Shown here: positions 21,806 to 33,188 of the stretch, one piece after another
How the letters are laid out: each line of letters begins with the position of its first letter
How positions within the stretch are numbered: position 1 is the stretch's first letter
DNA from: Orbilia blumenaviensis
Taxonomy: Eukaryota > Ascomycota > Orbiliomycetes > Orbiliales > Orbiliaceae
Direction: 5' to 3'
Length of the DNA stretch: 64,000 nt
Assembly (NCBI GenBank): GCA_036872755.1
Contig: JAVHNS010000010.1
Span: forward strand, 124,001-188,000
Notes under the pieces: generated by a model
The model's database searches: none
The model's input: only the letters and a program-made list of their open reading frames with translations
Told to the model about the DNA's origin: nothing
Position numbers and translations under genes: made by a program

Positions 21806-22314
21806 TCATAACTTCCAGTCCTTCCCAGCGTTCTTCAAGCCGCTCTCTCCATCCACCAGGACACAGGCGCCGTTAGCGATACAAGTGATACCATTTTCCT
21901 TCGCGTACTTCAATACATCATCGGACTCGGAACCAGGTTGACACCAAACCATCTTTATTCCGAGCTCTTTTGCTTTCTCTAAGGTTTTGAGCGTGATAGC
22001 CGGCGGGGTGATGATCGAAACTGACGTTTCGGATGGCGATTCAAGGCTATCCAGGCTCGAGACCGTCTGTTGCTCAAGGATAACCGGGGCCTTTGGATTT
22101 ACCCCAGTGACAGGTAAACCATGTGAAACGTACCAGGAGAATACTTAATACTTGACGTTAGCATCAAGGCAAAAATTTAAATCTCATCAATCGTGAAAGT
22201 ATTCGTCGAGGGATTCTGAAGCGCACCTTTATAGCCGTATTTCCCGGTGTCAGTTGAAGCCCCGACAACTGCGAAACGTGGCGACGAGAAGAATGTTTTG
22301 ATTGCAACCTCCAT
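21806..22314 (-). CDS. CoA-binding (YccU-type Rossmann) domain protein
   Basis: Exons (minus): 22314-22227 and 22143-21806, giving 141 residues. The start MEVAIKTFFSSPRFAVVGASTDTGKYGYK contains the nucleotide-binding loop of the CoA-binding fold (VVGAS with a following Lys/Tyr), then VFSWYVSHGLPVTGVNPKAP, SIITPPAITLKTLEKAKELG, MVWCQPGSESDDVL and GITCIANGACVLVD. The order of strands and the length match the single-domain YccU family, in bacteria and fungi, which resembles the N-terminal part of succinyl-CoA synthetase alpha. The substrate and role are not known; CoA binding is a family property rather than something shown here. The intron donor is GTGCGC and the junction gives YKVFSWY. Confidence 0.9.
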
Positions 22315-22775
22315 TTTACTTTGTATTTGAATCGAATCGAAAGTGTAGAGTTTGAAGTTATAATGTTAACTTTGGTTAGGTTTCTTTTTTTTTTTTTTGT
22401 CTCCCTTCGAGTTGATGGTATAAACATGCAGCGGGCGAAGCGCAGACTACGGTTGGGAGGCCGAGTTTTGGAGTCTACCGAGGTTCTCAAAGCCGCAGGA
22501 GCGAACAGGCAGATTTAAATTTATAGAAGTTGTAACGACGGCCTTAAATTCGGGCCGGTGACTTTTTTTTTATACATGTGATACCCTGCTTCTAACGTAT
22601 CAGGCAAGAGATGCAAAAAATTTTGAACATTTTGTATAGCCTCGAATCCAAGCATCCCACGTCCCTTCATTCCGTATACTCCATGCGCTGCTTCGAAAGA
22701 ACGTCTGGGCTCGAGGCTATGGTTTTGACTGGTCTATCAGAAATATATACAGGCATTGTATTCGTCATTTTTAAT
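22315..22775. other. Intergenic region, CoA-binding gene promoter / ATP19 3' end
   Basis: Both neighbours are on the minus strand. There is a T-run at about 22386-22399 and otherwise mixed sequence; the short + and - frames are not conserved-looking. No gene is seen. Confidence 0.65.
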
Positions 22776-23097
22776 TCAATGCTTCGCCTTTCCCTCAGCT
22801 TCCGCCTCCTTGAGGAAGTTCTGGATGAAGGTCTCCTCGTCCTTGCTTGTCGCCTGGATTGGGGGTGTGGCCTGTGGCTTCTTGCTGCCGCCCATTGAGA
22901 GGTAGGAGATCCCGAAAACGGATCCCAAGGTTGCAATCGACAGCTATAACAGGTAGAGCGAAGGAATGTTAGACAGTGAAATTCAAAATTTTTTTACTTC
23001 GAAGCAAGGCGTGGGGGAGCCATTTGCTGGTAACAGGATGGGAACCTACGATATGAGATCCGACCTGCTTGCCGGCAATTGTATAGTACGCAACCAT
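22776..23097 (-). CDS. ATP19: F1Fo ATP synthase subunit k (Atp19)
   Basis: A small subunit of the mitochondrial ATP synthase dimer interface in the inner membrane. Exons (minus): 23097-23050 (16 codons) and 22943-22776, giving 71 residues. The protein starts MVAYYTIAGKQVGSHI, runs into one membrane helix LSIATLGSVFGISYLSMGG, and ends in a matrix or intermembrane tail with PPIQATSKDEETFIQNFLKEAEAEG. The AGKQ motif, the single helix with a Gly-rich end and the FIQ(N/D)FLKEAE tail are those of fungal subunit k. The intron (GTAGGT...TATAG) is phase 0. No single open frame exceeds 60 residues in the right register, so it is found only by splicing. Confidence 0.9.
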
Positions 23098-23880
23098 TTT
23101 GAAGGGTCGGGAGAAGTAGAAACGGCGGGAAGTTGGAAGCTCGGAGGGCTCGGAAGGTTCGGGAGAGAGTAGTTGTGAAGGGATTCGAAGGCGGCGGGTT
23201 AACGGGGTTTTCGAGATGTCGTCAGAAATATCGGCCGGAAGTTTTACATTAATGCCGGGTCCAATGTTAACACGGCCAACACAAAACTGTAAGCCGTAAC
23301 TAGCGCGAGCATTTAATCCGATATGAAGCCAGACCCCCCCGTGTTGCATCTGCTGAATGAATCGAAGCTAGATGTTTAACTACTGATGTATTCATATTAT
23401 GAAATCTATGCTTCGCTATTTACTCTGCATTATAATAGGTAGGGCCAGCAGCAAAAAATATTTCTTTCCATACAATATATTACATCTCGGGGAGCGTCCC
23501 GTAGGGCATTGTTGGATCTTTTTATTATTTTAGCACAAATCATCGCTAGCTTACACGCCAAACTATTTACATAGTGTACATACATTCACAACGGCGAGCT
23601 GAAAAGTGTGCCCCCGTTCGGTGTTTAACCATATATTGTCAACAATACCGCTCCGCACTAGCCAGATAGTCCTTAAAGGTCCGATGAGAAGACAGGAGGT
23701 GCAGGCGGATAATTACAGAAGAAGAGGGGTAGGCCTGTAGGGCCGCAGAGGAGGGAGCCTTTTTCATATTATACTTGCTGCAGATAGCATTTACCGATAA
23801 GTTATCAGGGGCATGTACCCCCCGAAAAAAATAGGAAGCCAGAACCTACTCGAGGACTTGGATCATTGAAGCTGTTGGAT
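23098..23880. other. Intergenic region, ATP19 promoter / MTFP1 3' end
   Basis: This is AT-rich, with the ATP19 leader on the right edge of that gene and the 3' end of the next minus-strand gene. Frames that extend the ATP19 first exon upstream (to about 23349) lack conserved sequence. No gene is seen. Confidence 0.65.
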
Positions 23881-24972
23881 TCATAGTTCTTTTTCTTTGG
23901 GCGGCTTGGGTTCTTTCTTTTCGTAGGCCTCAATACCCTTTTCGAAGGCCCACTCAACGGCATGCTCGATAGGTTCATCGAATATGTAAGGCAAAGCCGG
24001 GACGACGGCTAAGCCGAGACCAATAGGCCCCCATGTCCGAAGTCGAGGGTTCTTGATATCTTTCATAGCCTTGCCGCTGTATTTTACAACAGAATGAATG
24101 GTAAGGGCTGGGAAGAGCATCGAAGCGACCTAATTGTTCAGGGAATAGTTTAGTTTTCGGTTCCACCAACCCAATAGGTTTCTCCGAGTCGTGCTTACCG
24201 ACTGAAATATAGCTCTTTGTACACCGACTACACGGTAGTCGTCTTTCAGAGGGACCCCGACGGGATTTTCGGCGGGTTTATTCAATGAAAATGACTTCAA
24301 TGAGTTCGGTGCGAACTCTGGTGGTGGCTTATGGAGAAATTCCTGATTCCTTAGATATGCTTTGTATGATTCGTGCGCAACGTCGCCTGGAAAGGGTGTT
24401 AGATTTGTATACAATACGAAATGATACTGTCAAAATCCAGCGGGAAATGGGTGCATGCCTGTTATATACAACCAGGAAACGCCATAGGCAGAGCGAACCA
24501 GCCAAGGATGCGCAACTGGGCGGAATGATTCGCCAATATCGGAACTGAGGAGCAACGGTAAATATGAGCGGGGTTTAAATCAGCAACGTCCCGCCATGCA
24601 TATAGGCAAAATTCTGCGAGTGTCCAGGGAATGAGGGACTAGAAATCGGACTAACGTATAGGCGACATAGCGATGTGCGCTGGCTAGAATTGTTCGTAAT
24701 CGGATGGCATATGCTGCGTATCTGACGTTGGTGTCGGTGGATTCTGGTGCTCTGTAGGTAGCATATATCATTAGTACTTGGTACTTAGGCAGGCAGGCAG
24801 GCAGGCAGGCAGGTAGGTAAGTAGGCAGTTGGGTACACCTAATACCCAATAATTAATTCGGCATAGCGATAATATATAGAATCACAGGGAATGGTCTCGC
24901 TTACTCTCCATCAGCGATTCGTTCTATCAGATTTTCTGCACCGTCGGTGGGGTCCATGGTGCTTTTCGACAT
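23881..24972 (-). CDS. Mitochondrial fission process protein 1-like (MTP18/MTFP1 family)
   Basis: Exons (minus): 24972-24905, 24751-24656, 24544-24459, 24386-24199, 24129-23881, giving 228 residues. Parts in order: MSKSTMDPTDGAENLIERIADGE; a helix TNVRYAAYAIRLRTILASAHRYVAYTSDIGESFRPVAHPWLV with the family's SDxGEaFRP motif; RSAYGVSWLYITGDVAHESYKAYL; a helix around VVGVQRAIFQSVASMLFPALTIHSVVKYS; and NPRLRTWGPIGLGLAVVPALPYIFDEPIEHAVEW. This matches MTFP1, an inner-membrane protein that influences mitochondrial fission in animals; its fungal role is little known. Intron 3 (24387-24458) starts with GC rather than GT; no GT donor keeps the frame. The first two exons lie far upstream of the larger open frames. 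Confidence 0.88.
24786..24830. repeat. (AGGC)n/(AGGT)n tetranucleotide repeat in MTFP1 intron 1
   Basis: About seven AGGC units grading into AGGT, inside intron 1 of the MTFP1-like gene. Confidence 0.85.
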
Positions 24973-26722
24973 GGCTTGTTGAATGAAATGTGGGTGGGCA
25001 ACTGAATATGTGGGAGGATGTTGTTGGTATCTGTATTGGTGACGTCGCGACGTCTAGACCTGCCTCACGTACTTAAGTATTGAGTACTTAACTAACTAGC
25101 ATAAGAGGTACTTGAGTATTTAAGTCTGCAGGTATATGTAGAGCCTGGCGTGCACAACCCAAGAAGATATATCCGGATAACTCGATAATGATGACCGATA
25201 TAATTATAATATTACCTAGGTATATTGATACTTAAGTGGTTATCACAAGTGCCGGCTCCCCTGCGCCTATTTGGGTAAGTACTTAAGTCCTTAGGGTTTA
25301 GGTGCTTAAGCAGTACCAAGGAAAAAGGCCAGGGTAGAAGCCGGAATTGCTGAAGCGGAGTGTTTTTGAATATATTGAAACAGTACAGTATACACATACA
25401 GCGCTAGTAGAGCGATGAGATGAGATGGAGATGGGGATGGAGATGAAGATGAAGATGAAGATAGTTGGAAGTTACGTATGCCTTGGTGTTACCTTAGTTC
25501 TTATGTAAAAGAATTCGCGGGTGTGGATAAACGGATCGAGATCGGGATCGGTTGCAGTTGGCATAGATACTACTCCATATCATATGCCGGCATTATGTAT
25601 GGCTGGCTTGTCGCATGATCGCAAGCGGACGACAGCCGAGCCGAACACACAAGCCACGGAGCAGTTTGACAGAAGCAGCCGACGGTGGCGTCTGTCTGCT
25701 CATGTCTGCCTGTGGCGGGTGCTTTAGCTTGGCATACTCGCTCTGAGAGTGGGGCTCCCAGATTGGGAGTGTTGGTGTTACCATGACAACTGGAGACGGG
25801 CGTCAAACACAGCCAACACTAATCCTCGAGGCTGAACCAATGGTGATCACGACGCCCACGTTGCAGCCGTGTTGCTCAGGAAACAGGGACATCCGGGACA
25901 GGTAAACATGACGAGGGGGGTTTCGTCAGCCCAGCAGAGCGCTGGCGCTACTACATAATATGTGTGTATACATTGTACATACATACAGAGAACAGAGTAT
26001 TTACGGAGTAACCAAGCAAGCAGTGAGTATGTACTGCAGGTGCTCCACCAACCGCTAAAAAACTGCGACTGTTTTTAATTACTATGCCTGGTTTGGCCTG
26101 CGGGCAGCGACAGATACGTACTTAATACGTGCGTGCGCCGGGCACCTGGAGCTTGCCCACTTAATCCAGCTTGTCGACGCGGACACAATCACCTCGCTCC
26201 ATTTCACTTCACTTCACTTCACCTCACTTCACTTCACAATCACTTCACCTCACTTCACCTCACCTCGCATTGCCTCACTGCGCTTGACTTGACTTGACTT
26301 GACTTGATTTCACCCGCACTAGACCGCACCGTGCAGCATTGCACTCCAATCGCATTCAAGTTGTCTCTCCTCCTTGCTGCTGCCCGCTTGCCCGCTTGCC
26401 TGCTTGCCCAGTTCCTTCTTCCCCTTCTTCTTGTTCTCCTCCTTCTTAGGTACTTACCCATATCTGGCCTCCTGGGCTGCAAAATTAACCCTTCCATTCC
26501 CGCATCATTCCGCCCATTCCCACACAATTAAGCAATCAGGGGAGCTTTACCTACCAGGCAAAGCAAAGCTTGGGTACCTACTAAGTACCTAGGTAGGTAG
26601 GTTGCTGGTAGCTGGTTGGTTGGTTGGTTGGTTGTCCCGCGCATACGAGCTCGACGACAGGCAACTCCGCGATCAAGAACGAAATCAAATTTGGCCATCG
26701 CAAGTTCCGTCCCGCTGCTGCC
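24973..26722. other. Divergent intergenic region MTFP1-like / chitin synthase
   Basis: About 1.75 kb holding both promoters. It has GATGA/GATGGA repeats (25413-25462), TACCTAGGTA words (25214, 26584), a TTCAC/TTGAC pentamer field (26202-26305), GCTTGCCC repeats (26382-26410) and GGTT repeats (26612-26632) next to the chitin synthase start. No gene is supported. Confidence 0.65.
26202..26305. repeat. (TTCAC)n / (CTCAC)n / (TTGAC)n pentanucleotide field
   Basis: About 100 bp of tandem pentamers, TTCAC and CTCAC mixed, then CTTGA-type units, about 420 bp upstream of the chitin synthase ATG. Confidence 0.9.
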
Positions 26723-29700
26723 ATGGACAACCAAGGCCCTCCGCCGGGCTACGATTACGGCAGCAGTAGCCGGCAGCCTCAGGATGCCTATGGTTCCCAA
26801 TATCAATCTCGAAGGGTCACCGGGCAACCTTCGACGGGCAGTGTCAAACTCAGAGCGAAGCAATTTGAGGACCCGTCCTATAACAATAATAATAATAACA
26901 ACCCGTAAGTCAATATATCTGTGATGATTTTAAGGATCTTAAAGCTTGATGCATCACCATTTCACCATCTCAAACTCGAGCTCGGACTCTTTCACAAAGT
27001 CGCAGTTGCTCGGGTATCGATCGCAGCTCTTGAGCTATACACCCTGGTCAAAAAATGGAAATCCAAATCGAGGCCTCGTACCCTCCAGCCTTACTTAGAA
27101 ACATAGGAACCTACCGGCGACCTTACGTTGAATCTGTTGCTGACTCGAACTTTGTACCTTCTGGCTACAGACCCACCACTCCTCATCGATCATACCGACC
27201 TGTTTCCCCAAGCTTGATGTCCCCTTCCAGGACGACGACGCCGTTCTCACTCCGACAGACAAACGATCGGGCATATGCCCCGTCATCGACAGCCTCTCAA
27301 TCTCCTCGTTCTTGGACGCCTGCACAAGGCCATGGCAACGAAGAGCGCCCTTGGACACCAGCCACTAGGACAACAGCAGATTGGCGCCGGCCTCTAGCCG
27401 CTCATACGTATGAACCACTCGATCTCAACGGCAGCCCGAGGCCAGGGACTCCTGGTGTCTATAGTACGACATCATCCGTAGATTCCAGACCCCTGCCTCG
27501 GCCACCACCGTTGTTCTCAAAGAAAAAGGATCATCGGGATGATTTCAGTTCCCTTGCAAGCACCTCAGCCGAAACCTATGAAACGGATTCGTATGACGAA
27601 GAGTCCGACGATGACTCCGACGATGATGACGAAAGCGCCGTCGAAGATCGAAGGGATGGTAAACCCGCGCTGCGGTCTCATAAATCAAGTCTAAGCACGA
27701 CTTCCTACGATACCGACAATACTGTTACCATCGAAGCGGAAGACGACGATATATATCGGAAAATTGATGAAGAAGACCTTGGGGAAGCTTCGATCGAAGC
27801 TGGGGGCCAGCATTATGGTCCTGCCCCAACCGGTGCAACAGAAAGACGGCACAGAAAGGCCCAAAAGAGCCAAAAGCAAGTTCGCCTTGTTAACGGCGAG
27901 CTTATTCTCGAATGTAAAATCCCATCGATTTTACATTCTTTTCTCCCTCGTCGGGATGAGGAGGAATATACATCCATGAGATACACTGCCGTAACATGCG
28001 ATCCGGACGATTTTATCAATCGGGGTTACCAATTAAGGCAGAATATCATGAAACGAGACACCGAGCTCTGCATCTGCGTCACAATGTATAATGAAGATGA
28101 GATCTGTTTCACGAGAACTATGCACGGAGTGATGCGAAATATCGCTCACATGTGCTCTCGAAGCAAATCCAGGGTCTGGGGGAAGGACGGATGGCAGAAG
28201 ATTGTCGTATGCATCGTCGCTGATGGGCGTAAGAAGATACATCCTCGAGTTCTCGACGCCTTGGCCGCAATGGGTTGTTACCAAGATGGCATTGCCAAGA
28301 ATTTAGTCAATGGTCGTGAAGTTACCGCTCACGTCTACGAATATACCACACAGGTATCTTTAGACGCTGACCTAAAGTTTAAAGGTGCTGAAAAGGGTAT
28401 CGTTCCGGTACAAACTATTTTCTGTCTCAAAGAAAAGAACTCGAAGAAATTGAATTCACACCGTTGGTTCTTTAACGCATTCAGTGCGGCTTTAGACCCC
28501 AACATTTGTATATTGTTGGATGTTGGAACACGGCCAGGCGCTACATCCCTTTATCATTTGTGGAAAGCCTTCGATACGAATTCAAATGTTGCTGGTGCCT
28601 GCGGGGAGATCAAGGCCATGACCGGTAAGGGCGGTTCGGCTCTTCTGAGTCCCCTTGTAGCATCACAGAATTTCGAGTACAAGATATCGAATATCCTAGA
28701 CAAGCCCCTCGAGTCAGTCTTTGGATATATTACGGTTTTGCCTGGTGCATTCTCAGCATACCGGTACTATGCTCTCCAAAACGACCCTGTTACAGGACAC
28801 GGTCCGCTTAGTCAATACTTCAAAGGAGAGACTCTGCACGGCCGAGATGCAGACGTTTTCACCGCAAATATGTATTTGGCAGAGGATCGTATCCTGTGTT
28901 GGGAATTGGTCGCAAAAAGAGGAGAGAGATGGGTGTTGAAGTATGTCAAGAGTGCGACGGGTGAAACCGATGTACCAGGTTAGTATCCTCCTATCCGGAT
29001 CTGGTCTGCTGGATTCTAACAATGTATTCCTTCCAGATGCCGTTCCAGAATTCGTTTCCCAACGTCGTAGATGGCTCAACGGTGCCTTCTTCGCCGCCAT
29101 ATACAGCTTGAGTCACTTCAAGCAGATATGGCAAACGGATCATTCCATTATTCGCAAAATCCTTCTCCATATTGAATTTTTTTACCAGTTCATTTCCCTT
29201 CTATTTACGTTCTTCTCATTGGTACGTCATCCCAGACCCCACACATCTTCACGACACCAAAATCTCACTATTCTTCTTACAGGCCAATTTCTACCTCACC
29301 TTTTATTTCGTGGCTGGTGCTCTCACGGATCCTACGATAGATCCATTTGGGCATGGCTGGGGTAAAAGGATTTTCATCTTTATGAAATTCACCGTCACTC
29401 TCCTTATTTGCACACAGTTTATTCTTTCGCTAGGGAACCGACCCCAAGGGTATGTCACAAAAATGTCTAGGAACTACGCGCTTCAGAGCTAACCCCTCTT
29501 CCTCTTAGTGCGAAACGACTTTTCTTCTGGTCAATGGTCATCTATGGGTTTATCATGGCATACACTACTTCCATCGGTTTCTACTTGGTTATCCGTACAG
29601 TGACTAGTAGCCCGGCTGAGTTCCAGGCTGGCGAAAACCTCCTCATGAATATGGTTGTCTCAGTTTGCTCCACAGTTGGTCTCTACTTCTTGATGTCGAT

Positions 29701-30415
29701 CCTGTACCTTGAACCCTGGCACATGATCACCTCATCCGCCCAGTATTTTGCAATGTTGCCTTCCTATATCTGCACATTGCAAATCTACGCCTTCTGCAAT
29801 ACTCACGATGTTACCTGGGGTACAAAAGGTGACAACGTTATCAACACCGATTTGGGTGCCGTCGTCAAGGAGAAGGGTGATATCGTCAACATCGAGCTTC
29901 CGTCCGAACAGCTTGATATTGACTCCGGATATGACGAGGCTTTGAGAAATCTGCGTGACCGAGTAGAGGTTCCATCTGACCCACCAAATCCAAACCAACT
30001 TAAAGAGGACTACTACAAAAACGTTCGAACCTACGTGGTTATTTCTTGGATTATCGCCAATGGTCTCCTCGCAATGGGAATCACGGAAGCTTATAGCACT
30101 GAGAACGTTGCTAATAACTTTTACTTGACTTGTAAGCCCCCACCCATCCCAAGATCAAGAGTCTGAGTGATATGAAAATGGATACTAACATTCGGCATAG
30201 TCATTTTGTGGTCCGTGGCCGGCCTTGCTGCATTCCGAGCAATTGGATCTTGTGCATTCGGTGTTATTAACATCGTACACATGCTTGTGCAAGGGCGATA
30301 TAAAATGAAGATGGAACCGGGGTCAAATCCATTGAACAAACTGAAAAAGCCTGCGTGGAAGATGGGAGGTGGTAGTAGCCTTGGGAGCGTTATCTCAAGC
30401 AAGCTACGTCGGTAA
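26723..30415 (+). CDS. Class III chitin synthase
   Basis: A plasma-membrane processive glycosyltransferase (GT2) that makes chitin from UDP-GlcNAc. Exons: 26723-26904, 27099-28978, 29037-29221, 29283-29449, 29509-30131, 30201-30415, giving 1083 residues. Catalytic landmarks are intact: [28 protein letters not shown] and the product-binding QRRRW. Then come several membrane helices and the class III signature [14 protein letters not shown] with [13 protein letters not shown]. The N-terminal part before the catalytic core is about 390 residues, longer than usual for class III, rich in Ser/Pro/Arg with an acidic run ([16 protein letters not shown]). Intron 1 (194 nt) is the least certain; its acceptor at 27097-27098 keeps frame. 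Class III enzymes act in hyphal tip growth. Strongest call apart from the N terminus. Confidence 0.93.
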
Positions 30416-31057
30416 GGCTAGCTAATGTTTGATTAAAGATGTGTTAGATAGTTACATAGCTGTTCATGTGCATATCTGAGCTCCTGGAAAGGACGAGGGG
30501 TTTTGCGTGTGTACAGATATCAAGTCCCTTGTCCGCGTCGGTCTGGAGTCATTGGCGTTTGGGATACCGTTTTTATTCTAAAGTTTGGTGGTCATTTTGC
30601 TCATTTACGAAGAGAAGGATTAATGTTATCTCCTGGTTGAGGCTTTCATGTTTTCGATTTTCTCCTTCAACATTTTTTTTTTTTTCTATATTGAACTGGG
30701 CTATGCATGTTCGGATATCTGGTTCCTTTAATTGTACTACCGTAAGCGGCTCGAAGCGCCTCCTTTACCACATTTGCATTTATTTGATTTTGAGTATGTT
30801 TGTTACGATGATTCCCATTTAATCTACACTGCCTGCATAATTTTAATCTCGCTGCTATCAGCCTTGCCCGTCCAAGCAATCGTATAATACCTAATAATAA
30901 TTATGATAATTTTATAATCTATGTGGTCACAGTACCTTTACAAGCCAATTGCCCAACAAATCCGTGAATGAAGGCTAATAATTCTCCAGGTAGAAAGAAA
31001 AAAAAAAAAAAAAAAACGCCATACACATGCAATATTTCGCTTTGTCCGGGCCTTCCC
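30416..31057. other. Convergent intergenic region chitin synthase / AFG1
   Basis: T-rich 3' flank of chitin synthase, an A-run at about 30998-31016 and the AFG1 3' end. No gene is seen. Confidence 0.7.
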
Positions 31058-33188
31058 TCATTCCCCCCTGTTTTCAATCCAGAACGAACTGGCCATCTCG
31101 CTCAATCTGCTCAGGGCTCTAGCAAACGCAAACTTTTCTTCGTCGCCTGTGAAAATACTGCTTTCTTTCAGTGTATCCATGTTCATGCCTAGATCATCCA
31201 TCAACATTCGCATGGCAGGGCTAAGGCCTTGAGAACCGTCGTTCTTTTGTTGGTTGTCCGTGCCATGAGCATGTTTTGGGTCTGCCATGAAGATATGGCC
31301 AATTGGTACTTCGGAAGTCAAAACGAGCGCCGCCTATAAGAGAAAGCTGGTGGTTAGTACGAGGTAAACTAGTCTGGAGTATATGGCAATGGTGTAGAAC
31401 CAACCTTAGCTTCATAGATGGAATCAATAAAAGTAATGAATCTTCGGGCTACATCCCTCGTATTGATATCCATCGCAGGGATGTTTTCTACCACAAATGC
31501 GTCGTAGTGTCGTGTTAATTCAAGATAGTCTGCCGCACTGGTTGGTTTGCCGCAGAGGTCCTGGAAGTCGAACCTTGCGGCTCTGCCACTTGCGGACGGA
31601 ATTCTGATTTCGCGGCCCCATATTATTTGAGTATCCGGGTGGGGTGGGTCTTTCGGGTCTCCGAGGTACGAGAACCATTTGTCGGCATGCGCAATGGCGG
31701 TACTATCGAGCCCTGAATGATAGACGCCGGATGCGGGACGGGCAATCTTGCGGTAATCCGTCGGCGAGTCAAGATTTAACACCTCGAGTCGGGTTTGCAG
31801 GAGTTTTATGCAAGGGATGAACGACTCCCGTTGGATGCCGTTTTTATAGAGCTCATTCGGATGCCTGTTCGATGTTGCCACCATCACGACGCCATGTGAT
31901 ATCATTTCCTCGAGCAGCCGCCGCAATATCATAGCATCGGCAACATCAGTACACTGGAACTCGTCGAAGCACAACACGCTCGCTTCTTCCGCAAGGTCGG
32001 CGGCAACAAACGGCAGCGCATCGAAGGAGGACCCATGTTTCATTTTTTCCTTGTGCATCCGCCGGTGTACATCCTGCATAAAGGCGTGGAAATGTATGCG
32101 CCTCTTCCGGAGAATGTTCGGGGGGAGTGTGAGATAGAACATATTCATCAGCATGGTTTTGCCCGATCCGACATCCCCGTGAAGATACAGGCCCAGGGGG
32201 GTATGTTCAGGGTCATACGCCGTCTTCGGGATAACCGTCTTTTGCTGGAAAAGACCAGAAAAATCGAATATCTTTGGGGCGATTGAAGTGTCATAGGAAA
32301 ACATGACATTGCCCTCTCGACTTTGCTTATCTTGGTCGGCTTTAGGGTCTTTAGTACCACCGAAGAAGGACGATAGCTAGTTTAATTCGGCTCTTTGGTC
32401 AGTTACACAGCATACTGGTGACAGGTGCGGGTGTTGAGGTTTCTTACCAGTCCCTTCTTCTGATTCGGCGGCTCGATGTGCGGATGGACTATGACAGGGG
32501 GGTTATATTTGGCGAGTTGGTCATGCAAGTCCTGCAACTTGACCACGATCTCTGTTCGAACGAGGCAAAAAAAAAAAAAAAAAAAAATTAGAAAAAAATT
32601 TCTGTTGGCTTCTTCCGTAGTTGGTCGGACCCGTCCCGTTATCGGTTGGTGGTACTACTTACTCCTCTGATGGTCATCGTCACGGAGTTTCCCCTCGCCG
32701 ACAAGCTCTTTATACTTATCAATTGGCCCTGGACTCTGCGAAGGTTTCGGCTGCTGCTGCTGTTCGGGATAGTAATCTGTTGTGGTTCAGTTCACCTTTA
32801 GCTTGATACCCAGCCGGTCATTCAACAGTAACAAAGTAGAGCGAGGGCGCTCTTTTGATCTTTTTAACAAGGGAGCCAGCATACCCTCTTGAACCTCCTG
32901 TGAGAGAGCCTGTGCCATAGCTCCCCTCTTCTGGATGGACACCGCCGGTGAATTCATATTGAGCGGTCGAGGCTTCCTTGCCTGGCATAAAGCCGGCGCT
33001 GTCGAGAACGGGCGTGTTGACGGGCATCGATGTGTTGCAATTCTGGCGACTGCTGCTGGACGTTGGCTCCGGTCAGAGCCAGACTGAAGTCTTCGGGTGC
33101 CGATGCTTGCGCCGCGGGGGGAAAGCAGTGCTCGTTGCAGCTGGAGAGCTGGGACGGAAGTGGATATTCTGGTAGCTACTGGCTCCAT
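31058..33188 (-). CDS. AFG1: Mitochondrial AAA+ ATPase Afg1 (AFG1L/LACE1 family)
   Basis: Afg1 is an inner-membrane-associated ATPase linked to turnover of cytochrome oxidase subunits. Exons (minus): 33188-32885, 32776-32663, 32551-32448, 32376-31405, 31333-31058, giving 589 residues. The N terminus (MEPVATRISTS...) is basic and Ser/Thr-rich, a likely presequence. Conserved parts: PIDKYKELVGEGKLRDDDHQR, KIVVKLQDLHDQL, Walker A GDVGSGKTM, Walker B VLCFDEFQCTDVADA, sensor region MVATSNRHPNELYKNGIQRE, and GREIRIP. The C-terminal exon continues AALVLTSEVPIGHIF. The first exon is read in the frame with donor GTATGC at 32884-32879; a second overlapping frame is open but does not splice in phase. 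Intron 2 carries a T20 run and intron 4 a GTTGGT donor. Confidence 0.93.
32567..32587. repeat. A21/T21 homopolymer in AFG1 intron 2
   Basis: On the coding strand this is a T21 run about 15 nt before the intron acceptor, so it may act as an extreme polypyrimidine tract. Confidence 0.9.
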
